Assembly (NCBI RefSeq): GCF_012931985.1
Contig: NZ_JAAFGM010000008.1
Location: 1-64,000 of the forward strand
DNA length: 64,000 nucleotides
Direction of reading: 5' to 3'
DNA from: Candidatus Roseilinea sp. NK_OTU-006
GTDB lineage: Bacteria > Chloroflexota > Anaerolineae > J036 > Brachytrichaceae
Position 1 is the first letter of the stretch, and each line of letters starts with the position of its first letter. The notes beneath the pieces were generated by a model, which had not been told where the DNA came from, searched no databases, and saw only the letters and a list, made by a program, of their open reading frames with translations. Below, in pieces: positions 47,624 to 56,833 of this stretch. A program made the translations under genes and the position numbers.

Positions 47624-48007
47624 ATGTCTAACCGAACCGTCATCCACACCGACGCTGCGCCCAAGGCCATCGGGCCGTATTCGCAAGCCATCGTTGCCGG
47701 CGGGCTCGTGTTCTGCTCCGGCCAGGTGCCCATTGATCCGGCCACTGGTGAACTGGTGCCGGGGGGCATCGAGGAGCAGACGCACCGTTCGCTGTGCAAT
47801 CTGAAGGCCGTCCTGGAAGCGGCCGGCTCCGGTCTCGACCGCGTGCTGAAGACCACCGTCTTCCTGCAGCACATGGGCGACTTTGCCGCGATGAACGCCG
47901 TCTACGCCACCTACTTCCCGGACAATCCCCCCGCCCGCTCGACGGTTGAGGTCGCCAGGTTGCCGAGGAATGCGCTGGTAGAGATCGAGTGTATCGCGTT
48001 GGCATGA
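47624..48007 (+). CDS. ridA: RidA/YjgF family enamine/imine deaminase
   Basis: This 127-residue trimeric Rid protein hydrolyses reactive enamines and imines released by PLP enzymes such as threonine dehydratase. Family text is AIGPYSQAIVAGGLVFCSGQVPIDPATGELV, QTHRSLCNLKAVLEAAGS and the Arg-containing active-site segment PPARSTVEVARLPRNALVEIECIAL. The catalytic Arg and terminal Glu are present, so the archetypal RidA subgroup is likely. Confidence 0.94.
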   Translation: MSNRTVIHTDAAPKAIGPYSQAIVAGGLVFCSGQVPIDPATGELVPGGIEEQTHRSLCNLKAVLEAAGSGLDRVLKTTVFLQHMGDFAAMNAVYATYFPDNPPARSTVEVARLPRNALVEIECIALA

Positions 48008-48019
48008 AAAGCAGCGAGT

Positions 48020-48046
48020 GAAGGCGGGCCCGTGGCTCGCCTTCTT
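48020..48046 (+). terminator. Probable terminator after ridA
   Basis: An 11 bp stem (GAAGGCGGGCC at 48020-48030 with GGCTCGCCTTC at 48034-48044, one G-U) closes a 3-base loop, followed by only a short T stretch. It lies 13 bp after the ridA stop. Confidence 0.6.
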
Positions 48047-48057
48047 CGTATCGCGGG

Positions 48058-48230
48058 CTATCGCTGCATATCCTCGCCGAACATCGCGCTGACGAATGCG
48101 GCGAGATGCTTGCTGTCCCATGCAGCGCCGCAACGCCTCGGCGTGTTGTGGATTGCGCCGGCGTCGGCCAGCCGCTTCAAACGTCAGACTTTTATCGCTC
48201 GCCCGAGGGTCAACAATCAGAAGTGCGTCA
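48058..48230 (-). pseudogene. Frameshifted remnant of an unidentified gene downstream of glnS
   Basis: On the minus strand, immediately after the glnS stop, one frame reads [18 protein letters not shown]. After a shift it becomes RLKRLADAGAIHNTPRRCG then AAWDSKHLAAFVSAMFGED, ending at TAG 48058-48060. Both halves have ordinary protein composition, in contrast to the Arg/Pro-rich shadow frames nearby. The family is not recognised. It may be a decayed C-terminal fragment or a sequencing frameshift in a short real gene. Confidence 0.35.
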
Positions 48231-49919
48231 TCACCCTTGCCCCGCCACCTTCGCCCAACTATCCTTCAAGCCAACTGCGCGATTGAAGACCGGCCGCTCC
48301 GGCGTCGAGTCGGGATCAACGACGAAGTAACCGAGCCGCTCGAACTGATAGTGCTTGCCGACGGGCGAGCCGGCCACGCTCGGTTCGGCGAAGCCCTGCA
48401 CCACTTCCAGCGACTTCGGATTGAGATAAGACAAGAAGTTTTCGCCTTCTTCGGCGTTGATGTTATCGGGGTCTGGGCGAGTGAACAGATGGTCGTATAG
48501 CCGCGCTTCGATGGGCAGGGCGTGGGCCGCGCTCACCCAGTGGATGGTCGCCTTCACCTTGCGCCCGTCGGGGGCATTGCCGCCGCGCGTCGCCGGGTCG
48601 TAGGTGCAGCGCAACTCCACCACGTTGCCGGCGGCGTCTTTCACGACGCCCTCGCACTTGATGAAGTAGCCATAGCGCAGACGCACCTCGCGGCCGGGCG
48701 CGAGCCGGTAGAACTTTGGCGGCGGGTTCTCCATGAAGTCATCTTGCTCGATGTAGAGCACGCGACCAAAAGGCACTTGCCGTGTGCCGGCGGAGGGATC
48801 CTCAGGATTGTTGATCGCCTCCAACATTTCGGTCTGCTCGGCGGGGTAGTTCTCGATCACCACGCGCAGGGGGCGCAGCACGGCCATCACGCGCAGGGCG
48901 GTCTTGTTCAGCTCATCGCGCAAGCTGTGCTCCAGCATGGCGATATCCACCACACTATCGGCTTTGGCGACGCCGATGCGGGCGCAGAAGTCGCGGATGG
49001 CCGAAGGCGTGTAGCCGCGCCGGCGCAGGCCGCGCAACGTGGGCATGCGCGGGTCATCCCAGCCGCGCACGTAGCCCTCCTTCACCAACTGCAGCAGCTT
49101 GCGCTTGCTCAGCACGGTATAGCTCAGGTTCAGCCGGGCGAACTCGATCTGTCGTGGCGCGAAGATCTCCAGCTCGCGCAGGAACCAATCGTAGAGCGGG
49201 CGATGATCTTCATACTCCAGCGAGCACAGCGAGTGGGTGATGCCTTCGATGCTGTCGCTTTGGCCGTGGGCGAAGTCGTACGTCGGGTAGATGCACCACC
49301 GATTCCCCGTGCGATAGTGGCGGGCATGGATGATGCGATACAGCACCGGGTCGCGCATGTTGAGGTTGCCGGAGGCCATGTCAATCTTGGCGCGCAGCGT
49401 GCGGCTGCCTTCGGGGAACTCGCCGGCGCGCATGCGGGCGAACAGGTCGAGGTTCTCTTCCACGCTCCGGTTGCGCCAGGGGCTTTCGCGGCCCGGCTGG
49501 GTCAGCGTGCCACGGTACTCACGAATCTCGTCCGGCGAAAGGTCGCAAACGTATGCCTTGCCCTTCTTGATCAGCTTAACGGCGTACTCGTACAGTTGCT
49601 CGAAGTAGTCGCTGGCGAAGCACAAACGATCCCATTGGTAACCCAGCCAGCGCACATCCTCGATGATGGCATCCACATACTCCTGCTCTTCTTTGGTCGG
49701 ATTGGTGTCGTCGAAGCGCAGGTTGCACGCGCCGCCGAATTCGCGGGCGATCTCGAAGTCCACGGCCATCGCCTTCGCATGGCCGATGTGCAGATAGCCG
49801 TTCGGCTCCGGCGGGAAGCGCGTGCGCACGTAGGCGAAGCGGCCGGACGCCAGGTCTTCTCGCACCGCGGTGCGGATGAAATCGGATGTTGCTTTGGCAG
49901 TGATCGGCTCGACGCTCAT
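48231..49919 (-). CDS. glnS: Glutaminyl-tRNA synthetase
   Basis: This 562-residue class Ib synthetase charges tRNA-Gln directly. The ATP-binding motif is [18 protein letters not shown], the substrate pocket [20 protein letters not shown], and KMSKS appears as VLSKRKL near 255. The beta-barrel anticodon-binding domains occupy residues 340-562 ([47 protein letters not shown]). The sequence [33 protein letters not shown] separates GlnRS from GluRS. Its presence implies direct glutaminylation. Confidence 0.95.
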   Translation of the reverse strand: MSVEPITAKATSDFIRTAVREDLASGRFAYVRTRFPPEPNGYLHIGHAKAMAVDFEIAREFGGACNLRFDDTNPTKEEQEYVDAIIEDVRWLGYQWDRLCFASDYFEQLYEYAVKLIKKGKAYVCDLSPDEIREYRGTLTQPGRESPWRNRSVEENLDLFARMRAGEFPEGSRTLRAKIDMASGNLNMRDPVLYRIIHARHYRTGNRWCIYPTYDFAHGQSDSIEGITHSLCSLEYEDHRPLYDWFLRELEIFAPRQIEFARLNLSYTVLSKRKLLQLVKEGYVRGWDDPRMPTLRGLRRRGYTPSAIRDFCARIGVAKADSVVDIAMLEHSLRDELNKTALRVMAVLRPLRVVIENYPAEQTEMLEAINNPEDPSAGTRQVPFGRVLYIEQDDFMENPPPKFYRLAPGREVRLRYGYFIKCEGVVKDAAGNVVELRCTYDPATRGGNAPDGRKVKATIHWVSAAHALPIEARLYDHLFTRPDPDNINAEEGENFLSYLNPKSLEVVQGFAEPSVAGSPVGKHYQFERLGYFVVDPDSTPERPVFNRAVGLKDSWAKVAGQG

Positions 49920-49951
49920 AGTGCAAACGGGGAGTATAGCCTGACGCGCCG

Positions 49952-51484
49952 TTAACTTCGGCGCGCATTCTCCCGCGCCTGCAGCTCGGCGCGCGCGATC
50001 TTGCCCGTGGGCGTCATGGGCATCTGGGCGATGATCTCCACCTCGCGCAGCGTGCTGCGCTCGCCGAGCAACGCGCTACAGTGCGCCAACAAGGCATCGG
50101 CGGTCACGTTTGCGCCGGCGAAGCACTCGACAATCGCCTTGGGCACCTGGCCGGCCTGCGGATCCGGACGACCGATGACGCAGGCATAGCGCACGGCCGG
50201 ATGACGCAACAGCGCCTCCTCCAGCGGGCGGGGGAAGATCGCCTGACCGTTCATTATGATGCGCTCGCTCACGCGGCCCAGGAGCGTCACATAGCCGTCG
50301 GCGTCCATCACGCCGACGTCGCCGGTATGTAGCCAGCCGTTGCGCAACGCCTCGGCGGTCTTTTCCGGCAGGTTATGATAGCCCAGCATCACGCCCCCGC
50401 GGATCAGTACTTCGCCCGGCTCCCCGCACGGCACAGGCGCGTCATGCGCGTCGGCGATGCGCACTTCGCGATCGGGCAACTCTGGGCCGATCGCGCCGAT
50501 ATGCGCGTCGTCCTCCAGGCGCGGGTAACCCATGGCGACGAATCCGCCCAGCTCGGATTGGCCGTAGGCCTCGATCAGCGGCACGCCCAGCTCATCGCGA
50601 TAGGCGCGCTTCAGCGCCACGGGCGCCGATGCGCCGCCACACAGCACGAAGCGCAGCGTTTCCGGCTTCGATCCGCTGCGGCGGATGGCGTCCAGCAAGT
50701 CGCTGAGCAACAGCGGATTGGCAGCCAGATAGGTGACGCGCCGCTCGGCGATCTCGCGCAGCACTTCCTCGGCTTGCCATTGCTTGCGCACGCCGACCTG
50801 GGCGCAGCGGTGCATCGCCGGCAACAGGTTCGCCACCAGGTGATACGAGCTGGCCAGCGACGTCGGCCCCAGCGAGACATCGTGGCGCGAAAGTTGCAGG
50901 CGCTCGGCGATGCAGTGCGTGGCGCGCGCGGTGTAGCCATGGGCCAGCACCGCGCCCTTAGGCGTCCCCGACGAGCCGGAGGTGTAAGACAGGTGCGCCG
51001 CGTCCATCGAGGAGACGGCGACGGCCGGCGGCTTGTGTTGAGCGGCGAGCAGCGCGCCCCAGTCATGCGCGCCTTCGCGCGCGCCGTCGAAGCAGACGGC
51101 ATGTTCGATCTCGGGCGCCGCCGGCAGCGCGGCCATCACTTGCGCGTGCAGATCGCCGGTGTAGATCACCACGCGCGGCTCGGCATCATTCAAAAACCAG
51201 GCCAGGTTTTTCATCTGGAGCACGCTGATATGCGCCGAAATCGCGCCCAACTTCCAGATGCCGAACATGGCCAGCACGTAGTCGAGGCCGTTGTGGGCAA
51301 TGATGGCGACGCGATCGCCCTTACGCACGCCTAAATCGGCCAGCCCGCCGGCGACGTGATCGCTCAAGCGCTCTCCTTCGGCATACGTGATGCTCCGCCG
51401 GCGATCACTCCAATGCACGAAAGTTTGGTCGGGGGTGCGCCACGCCGCGCGACGCAGGATGTCGGGGAACGTCAGGTAGTCCAT
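49952..51484 (-). CDS. AMP-forming acyl-CoA synthetase/ligase
   Basis: This protein has 510 residues and is an ANL-superfamily adenylating enzyme. The phosphate loop is [16 protein letters not shown] near residue 167, A5 is [11 protein letters not shown]7 is [17 protein letters not shown]8 is [21 protein letters not shown] and the A10 lysine is [13 protein letters not shown]. It activates a carboxylic acid as the acyl-adenylate and then usually transfers it to CoA. Length and motifs fit medium/long-chain acyl-CoA ligases. The substrate is not inferable. It is divergent from the penicillin acylase gene; no other fatty-acid genes are nearby. Confidence 0.88.
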   Translation of the reverse strand: MDYLTFPDILRRAAWRTPDQTFVHWSDRRRSITYAEGERLSDHVAGGLADLGVRKGDRVAIIAHNGLDYVLAMFGIWKLGAISAHISVLQMKNLAWFLNDAEPRVVIYTGDLHAQVMAALPAAPEIEHAVCFDGAREGAHDWGALLAAQHKPPAVAVSSMDAAHLSYTSGSSGTPKGAVLAHGYTARATHCIAERLQLSRHDVSLGPTSLASSYHLVANLLPAMHRCAQVGVRKQWQAEEVLREIAERRVTYLAANPLLLSDLLDAIRRSGSKPETLRFVLCGGASAPVALKRAYRDELGVPLIEAYGQSELGGFVAMGYPRLEDDAHIGAIGPELPDREVRIADAHDAPVPCGEPGEVLIRGGVMLGYHNLPEKTAEALRNGWLHTGDVGVMDADGYVTLLGRVSERIIMNGQAIFPRPLEEALLRHPAVRYACVIGRPDPQAGQVPKAIVECFAGANVTADALLAHCSALLGERSTLREVEIIAQMPMTPTGKIARAELQARENARRS

Positions 51485-51656
51485 GCCGATATTCTAGCCA
51501 TTGCATTCGGCGCCGATAAAAGGCCCATTGCACACCTGCGCGGCTATCACGACCTGGGGCCAAGCGCCACAGGGCAGCTTCTGGCGCGCGCATTTACAAT
51601 ATTATTCACCGGTATCCACCGGTTAGAGCGCCAATCGAATTCCCTGCATCAGAACC

Positions 51657-54137
51657 ATGAAACTGCTTGGTAAAGCGCTCGCGGCGCTGCTCGCCCTCGT
51701 CCTTATCGCGAGTGGGATCGGCGCTGCGAGCTTCTTCTACACGACTCGCCGACCCTTCCCGCAAACTTCCGGCAGCCTACGCTTGCCCGGACTGACGAGC
51801 AACGTCGAGGTGATCCGCGACGCATGGGGTGTGCCGCACATCTACGCCGATACGCCCGACGACCTCTTCCGCGCGCAAGGCTTCGTGCATGCGCAGGATC
51901 GCTTCTTTCAGATGGAGTTCTGGCGGCGCATCGGCCAGGGCCGTTTGGCCGAGCTGTTCGGCGCAGGCGCGCTGGAGCAGGACAAATTCATCCGCACGCT
52001 CGGCTGGTACCGCGTCGCCGAGGCAGAAGTGCAGATGCTCGATCCAGATGTGCGGCGCGTGCTCCAGAGTTACGCCGATGGCGTGAATGCTTACATCCTG
52101 CCCAACGCCGATCGGCTTGGCGCCGAATTCAGTGTGCTGGGCCTGATCGGCCGTCGCTGGTCGCCGGAGCCGTGGACGCCGGTGAACACCGTCACTTGGG
52201 GGAAGGCGATGAGCTACAACCTGGGCGGCAACATGGATCAGGAACTAGCGCGCCTGAGGCTGATCGAGCGCGGCGGCGAGGCCTTAGCCGAAGCGGTCAT
52301 CCCGTCCTACCCCGAGGATATGCCGGTGATCGTCCGATCTGCGCGCGGTGCGTCACAAGACGCGACGCCGCCTTTCCCCGCCGCCGGCGCACGCCCATCG
52401 AGCGCGGCCGACGAGCTGTATCGCATCCACAAAGCGGTTCAGCGCGCCATCGGCCTAGCACACGACCCTGGCATCGGCAGCAATAACTGGGTAGTGGCCG
52501 GCGCGCGCACCACGACCGGCCGTCCGCTGCTGGCCAACGATCCGCATCTCGGCATCCAAATGCCCTCGATCTGGTACATCAACGGGCTGCACTGCCGCGT
52601 GGTGAACGATGCCTGCCCATATGACGTGGTCGGCGTCACCTTCCCCGGCGTGCCGGGGGTCGTGCTCGGCCACAACGCGCGTATCGCCTGGGGCGTCACC
52701 AACGCCGAGCCGGATACGCAAGACCTCTTCATCGAGCGCCCCAACCCCGACAACCCGGACGAGTTCGAGTTCCAGGGCAAGTTCGAGCCGGCGCGCATCC
52801 GCGAAGAACGCATCGTCGTCTCCGGTCAGGCCGAGCCGGTGGTGCTGCGGGTGCGCGAAACGCGCCACGGCCCCATCCTCAACGACGTGCTGGACGAACT
52901 CAAAGGGCGCGAGCTGCTGGCCCTGCAGTGGGCTGCCCTGAGGCCGGGGCAATTGTTCAAGGCCGTGTTGTTGATCAACCGCGCTCAGAACTGGGCGCAA
53001 TTCCGCCAGGCGTTGCGCTATTGGGACACGCCGGCGCAGAACTTCGTCTACGCCGACGTGGACGGCAACATCGGCTACCAACTGCCGGGCAACATCCCGG
53101 TTCGCCGCAAAGGCGATGGCCGCGCGCCCGTCCCTGGCTGGACCGGCGAGCACGAATGGGTCGGCAGCATCCCCTTCGATGAACTTCCGTCGGTCTTCAA
53201 CCCCTCGGAGGGCTACATTGTCACCGCGAACAATGCCATCGTGGATGCGCGTCACTACCCCTACTGGATCGCCCGCGATTGGGATTACGGCTACCGCGCC
53301 AAGCGCATCGAGCAGATGATCCTGGCCAAGGACAAGCTCAGCGTGGAAGACATGCGCGCCATGCACTTCGACGCCTATTCGCTATTCGCCGATGAAGTGC
53401 TGGCGGCGCTCGAGGGCATGACGCTCGCGCTTGACGCAGGGCCATCCGAAGCGCGATCTATGATGGCGCAATGGGATCGCGCGTGCAACGTCGAGTCCAC
53501 CGGCTGCGCGGTCTTCGAGGTGTTCTGGCGCGAGCTGTCGCGCGCCGTATTCGCCGACGACGTGGGTGAATCGCTTGCGGGTGATGTGCTCGCCGACGGC
53601 ACACACGCGCAGATCGCCCTGCGCAACATCCTGGCCGATCCTGATGCAGCCTGGTGGGATGACGTGACCACGCCCGAACGCGAGACGCGCGAGCAAGTTG
53701 TCGCGCGCGCCCTGGCGCGCGCCGTTCGCATTTTGGAAGCGCGGCTAGGACGCGATCGCGCGCGCTGGCGTTGGGGGGACTTACACCGCGTCACGTTCGC
53801 TAATCAGACACTGGGTCGGAGCGGCATTGCGCTCATCGAGGGCATCTTCAACCGTGGCCCGTTTGCCGCGCCGGGGAGCATGGGATTGGTTAACGCCGTC
53901 AGCGGCGACCCACAGCACTTCACCGTGCGCTCCGGGCCTTCTTGGCGGGCGATCTACGACGTGAGCAACTGGGATCGGTCGCTGGGAATTCACACCACCG
54001 GCCAGAGCGGCCATGCCTATCATCCCCATTACGACGACATGATCCCGCTCTGGTTGAAAGGCGAGAATCTCCCGCTGCCCTGGTCGCGCCAGGTTGTGGA
54101 ACGCAACGCGCGGGAGACGTTGACGTTGACGCCCTAA
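51657..54137 (+). CDS. Penicillin acylase family amidohydrolase
   Basis: This 826-residue exported or membrane-anchored Ntn hydrolase begins with a hydrophobic helix (LGKALAALLALVLIASGIGAASFFY). The alpha-chain region contains VEVIRDAWGVPHIYADTPDDLFRAQGFVHAQDRFFQMEFWRR. The autoproteolytic Gly-Ser is GIGSNNWVVAG, with nucleophile Ser275 starting the beta chain, followed by PLLANDPHLGIQMPSIWY. The family also includes acyl-homoserine-lactone acylases (quorum quenching), so the natural substrate may be an N-acyl compound other than a beta-lactam. There is 172 bp between it and the divergent ligase gene. Confidence 0.9.
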   Translation: MKLLGKALAALLALVLIASGIGAASFFYTTRRPFPQTSGSLRLPGLTSNVEVIRDAWGVPHIYADTPDDLFRAQGFVHAQDRFFQMEFWRRIGQGRLAELFGAGALEQDKFIRTLGWYRVAEAEVQMLDPDVRRVLQSYADGVNAYILPNADRLGAEFSVLGLIGRRWSPEPWTPVNTVTWGKAMSYNLGGNMDQELARLRLIERGGEALAEAVIPSYPEDMPVIVRSARGASQDATPPFPAAGARPSSAADELYRIHKAVQRAIGLAHDPGIGSNNWVVAGARTTTGRPLLANDPHLGIQMPSIWYINGLHCRVVNDACPYDVVGVTFPGVPGVVLGHNARIAWGVTNAEPDTQDLFIERPNPDNPDEFEFQGKFEPARIREERIVVSGQAEPVVLRVRETRHGPILNDVLDELKGRELLALQWAALRPGQLFKAVLLINRAQNWAQFRQALRYWDTPAQNFVYADVDGNIGYQLPGNIPVRRKGDGRAPVPGWTGEHEWVGSIPFDELPSVFNPSEGYIVTANNAIVDARHYPYWIARDWDYGYRAKRIEQMILAKDKLSVEDMRAMHFDAYSLFADEVLAALEGMTLALDAGPSEARSMMAQWDRACNVESTGCAVFEVFWRELSRAVFADDVGESLAGDVLADGTHAQIALRNILADPDAAWWDDVTTPERETREQVVARALARAVRILEARLGRDRARWRWGDLHRVTFANQTLGRSGIALIEGIFNRGPFAAPGSMGLVNAVSGDPQHFTVRSGPSWRAIYDVSNWDRSLGIHTTGQSGHAYHPHYDDMIPLWLKGENLPLPWSRQVVERNARETLTLTP

Positions 54138-54206
54138 ACGTCGGCCGGTCGCCGCGTTCTTTGCTTACGCCGAGTCGGCCGAAAGCATCACGAGGCCGCC
54201 GAGCGG

Positions 54207-54212
54207 TATAAT
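54207..54212 (+). promoter_or_regulatory. -10 element of tRNA-Gly
   Basis: A consensus TATAAT lies 9 bases before the mature tRNA 5' end, the same layout as at tRNA-Val. Confidence 0.6.
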
Positions 54213-54221
54213 TTAAGCCAA

Positions 54222-54294
54222 GCGGGTATAGCTGAGTTGGCACAGCGTCTGCCTTCCAAGCAGAAGATCACGGGTTCGAGTCCCGTTGCCCGCT
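54222..54294 (+). tRNA. tRNA-Gly (TCC)
   Basis: The cloverleaf is complete. The acceptor GCGGGTA pairs with TGCCCGC (one G-U), the D-arm is GCTG/CAGC, and the anticodon stem TCTGC/GCAGA has loop CTTCCAA (anticodon TCC at 54255-54257). The T-arm ACGGG/CCCGT has loop TTCGAGT, and the discriminator is T. CCA is not encoded. Confidence 0.95.
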
Positions 54295-54311
54295 TGAGCT
54301 GCAGATGTTTA

Positions 54312-54353
54312 AACTCCCGCTGTTCCGGTTGCGGACGGCGGGAGTTGGTTTTA
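54312..54353 (+). terminator. Terminator of tRNA-Gly
   Basis: AACTCCCGC (54312-54320) pairs with GCGGGAGTT (54338-54346), with an inner TCCG-GTTG-CGGA extension, followed by GGTTTTA. It lies 18 bp after the tRNA. The remaining sequence up to ATG 54529 shows no gene. Confidence 0.8.
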
Positions 54354-54528
54354 TGCCTCTGCCCTTGGAGTAGCCGGCGGCGGGAGCAAGCGGTTTATTT
54401 CCAACTAACGCGGGCCGACCGCCTTCGGCGTGAAGATGTGGGCGCGCGGCGCAAATTTTGCGGCTGGCGGGCGTGGGTGTATCATGCCGGCGGGCTGAAA
54501 CGCCGGCCGTTAAACCAGGGAGATCACT

Positions 54529-55719
54529 ATGAAAGCGACCGTCACTGCCAGTCTACTGAACGTGCGCCTGAAGCCCAGCCTGGAAGGCACGGTGATTGGG
54601 TTGCTGCCGCAGGGCGCCGTCGTTGACGTGCTATCGGTGAAGGATGGCTGGGCTGCGGTGCCGTTGCAGGTCAGCGGCGTAGACCTGCGCTTCGGCCCGA
54701 ACCAGAGCGATCAGCCCGTCAGCGTCTTCGTGTCCACGACCTGGTTGGAGTTCGAGAGCGAACCGCTGCCCGAGCCTGACCATCCGACGCACACGACGTT
54801 CAAGCTCGGCATTCATGCCATGACCAACAGCGAAGTGGCGTTCGAGGAGGCTCGCCGAGGCTGCAAGTTCTTTCTGTGCATGGACAACTTCGCCGGCGCC
54901 AGCCAGCTCAAGCGCGCTCATCCCGATGCTGTGGTCATGGTGCGTCGGTTCTTCGAGCATGGCGTGGTGCCCAGCGTCGAACAGATCATCAACGGCCTAG
55001 GCGGCGCAACCGATAAGCATCTGATCTATATCGGCTTGAACGAGGCGGATCAGCTCGGCCAGGACGGCAACGACCTGCGCCGGCGCGCGCAGATTGACCT
55101 CGAAGTGGCGCGACGCATCAAGCAGGGCAGCGGCGCCACCTACGCCGCCGGCACCTTCTCGATGGGATGTCCCGATTTCACCAACCCGGAGACTTGCCAG
55201 ATTATCCGCGAACTCTACGCCCCGGCCTACAACAACGGCTTGATTGCCTTCGACATGCATCTCTATTCGCCCCACCCGCAGCACATCAATCAACCGGACG
55301 AGTGGAAATGGTTCGAGCGGCGTTGGGAATTCCTCTTCACCCGCTGCGGCTTCGATCCCACCGTGCGCGCCATTTACTGCTCCGAGTGCGGTCTCGACCA
55401 AAGCAGCGTGGGCGGCTTTAGGGCGCACGCCTATAGCCAGGAGAAGTTCCGCGACTGGTGCGACAAATACATCCGGCTACAAAGCGCGCCGCTGGTGGTG
55501 GACGGCAAGTCGTATCCGTCGCCGATCATCGGCGGCGCCATATTCCAAGCCAGCGACCACAATCGGTGGCAAGGCTATGAAATCAGCCCCTATCTGCCCA
55601 CCTTGCGCCAGTTCTACGCCGGCCTGCCCGTGCGCGTTGCGCCGGAAGACCAGTCACCGGCTCGTGGGGCGCGACGGCGCGCGGCGCGCAAGTCGGCGAT
55701 ACGCCACCGAGCGGCGTGA
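54529..55719 (+). CDS. SH3-like domain protein with putative clan-A glycosidase barrel
   Basis: This protein has 396 residues. Residues 1-65 form a bacterial SH3-type module (TASLLNVRLKPSLEGTVIGLLPQGAVVDVLSVKDGWAAV). Residues about 85-375 look like a TIM barrel: FKLGIHAMTNSEVAFEEARRG, YIGLNEADQLGQDGNDLRRRA, FSMGCPDFTNPET, AFDMHLYSP and AIYCSECGLDQSS. Asn-Glu172 and Glu286 occupy the places of acid/base and nucleophile in clan GH-A glycosidases. No signal peptide is visible. GGGAG precedes ATG 54529. It is followed 12 bp later by a methyltransferase gene in the same direction. Substrate unknown. Confidence 0.6.
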   Translation: MKATVTASLLNVRLKPSLEGTVIGLLPQGAVVDVLSVKDGWAAVPLQVSGVDLRFGPNQSDQPVSVFVSTTWLEFESEPLPEPDHPTHTTFKLGIHAMTNSEVAFEEARRGCKFFLCMDNFAGASQLKRAHPDAVVMVRRFFEHGVVPSVEQIINGLGGATDKHLIYIGLNEADQLGQDGNDLRRRAQIDLEVARRIKQGSGATYAAGTFSMGCPDFTNPETCQIIRELYAPAYNNGLIAFDMHLYSPHPQHINQPDEWKWFERRWEFLFTRCGFDPTVRAIYCSECGLDQSSVGGFRAHAYSQEKFRDWCDKYIRLQSAPLVVDGKSYPSPIIGGAIFQASDHNRWQGYEISPYLPTLRQFYAGLPVRVAPEDQSPARGARRRAARKSAIRHRAA

Positions 55720-55731
55720 TACAGTGACGTC

Positions 55732-56832
55732 GTGGGGCCACACTGCTGCGAGGCCGACGTCATCGCCGGGCTAGAGCCGTTCGTCAGCCAGGAGCTTGCA
55801 GCGCTCGGCGTGCGCCACGCGCATGTGGTGCAGCCGCGGGTGATCCAGTTCTCTGCGCGCGCTCTGCGCCCGTTGCTCGGCCTGCACATGGCGCTGTCGG
55901 TATACCTGCTGCGGCGCTACGCGGTAGCGCGACCCAAGGCGCTGCTTGGCGATCAACATCTGCGCGCCCTGTTTACGCAGGTGGACGCCGCGCTTGGCCT
56001 GGCGCCACACGGCGCATACCGCACCTTCATGCTCGGCGCAGCCGGCGCCGGCTCGACAGTGATGACTCGCCTGAAGTCGGCCATCGCACAGCACACCGGC
56101 CTGCGCGAGGCGCACGAGGAAGGCGACCTGTTAATTCGCATCCGGCCCAGCCGCGGCCCCTTTCCTGACGCTCAAGGCGGCGAGGCCCCCCAAGAGGCCA
56201 CAGCCAGCAGCCGATCGGCGTCCGGCTGGGACGTGCTTGTGCGCCTCTCGCCCAAGCCGCTGGCCACGCGCGCCTGGCGCGTCTGCAACATCCCCGGCTC
56301 GCTGCAAGCAACCGTTGCGCATGCGATGGCGTGGTTAACCCGGCCGACGCCGGACGACGTCTATCTCAACTTGGGATGCGGCTCGGGCACATTGCTGATC
56401 GAGCGCGCGGCGGCCGGCCCGGCGCGTCGGCTGATCGGCTGCGATACCGACCCGCACGCCCTGACTTGCGCGCAGGCAAACATCGCGGCTTACCAAGCGG
56501 GCGCGAAAGGCGAGCGCCATCCGTTCGAATTGCGCGAATGGGATATGCGCTGCTTGCCTTTGCCGGACGCCAGCGTGGATGCAATCACCGCCGATCTTCC
56601 TTTCGGCCATCGCGTCGGATCGCACGATGACAACATGGCGCTCTACCCAGCGCTGCTGCGCGAGGCCGCGCGCGTGGCCAAACCCGGAGCGCGCTGCGTT
56701 TTCATCACGGCCGAAGTGCGCTTAATGGAAAGCGCGCTCGCGCAAACGCCATCGCCGTGGCTGCGCGATTTGACGTTCCGCGTAAACTTGGGCGGGCTGC
56801 GACCAGCCATCTTTGCGTTGAGGAGAGCATGA
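55732..56832 (+). CDS. THUMP/UPF0020-type class I RNA methyltransferase (putative)
   Basis: This protein has 366 residues. The N-terminal ~170 residues resemble the THUMP-containing part of Trm14/RlmL-like enzymes (ADVIAGLEPFVSQELAAL at the start, and FRTFML-like and DLLIRIRPSRGPF strands). The C-terminal SAM domain has motif I VYLNLGCGSGTLLIERAA, an acidic ribose contact IGCDTDPHAL and a catalytic motif IV ITADLPFGHRVGSHDDN, a variant of N/DPPYG with G-x-R following, as in tRNA (guanine-N2) methyltransferases. The start is GTG 55732, the only in-frame candidate near the upstream stop. The stop is one base before the amylase ATG. Confidence 0.78.
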   Translation: MGPHCCEADVIAGLEPFVSQELAALGVRHAHVVQPRVIQFSARALRPLLGLHMALSVYLLRRYAVARPKALLGDQHLRALFTQVDAALGLAPHGAYRTFMLGAAGAGSTVMTRLKSAIAQHTGLREAHEEGDLLIRIRPSRGPFPDAQGGEAPQEATASSRSASGWDVLVRLSPKPLATRAWRVCNIPGSLQATVAHAMAWLTRPTPDDVYLNLGCGSGTLLIERAAAGPARRLIGCDTDPHALTCAQANIAAYQAGAKGERHPFELREWDMRCLPLPDASVDAITADLPFGHRVGSHDDNMALYPALLREAARVAKPGARCVFITAEVRLMESALAQTPSPWLRDLTFRVNLGGLRPAIFALRRA

Positions 56833-56833
56833 C

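Noticed and set aside
48522-49955. 477-codon plus-strand open frame opposite glnS
   Set aside because: The composition (Ala/His/Gln/Gly-rich) and complete overlap with glnS indicate a shadow frame.
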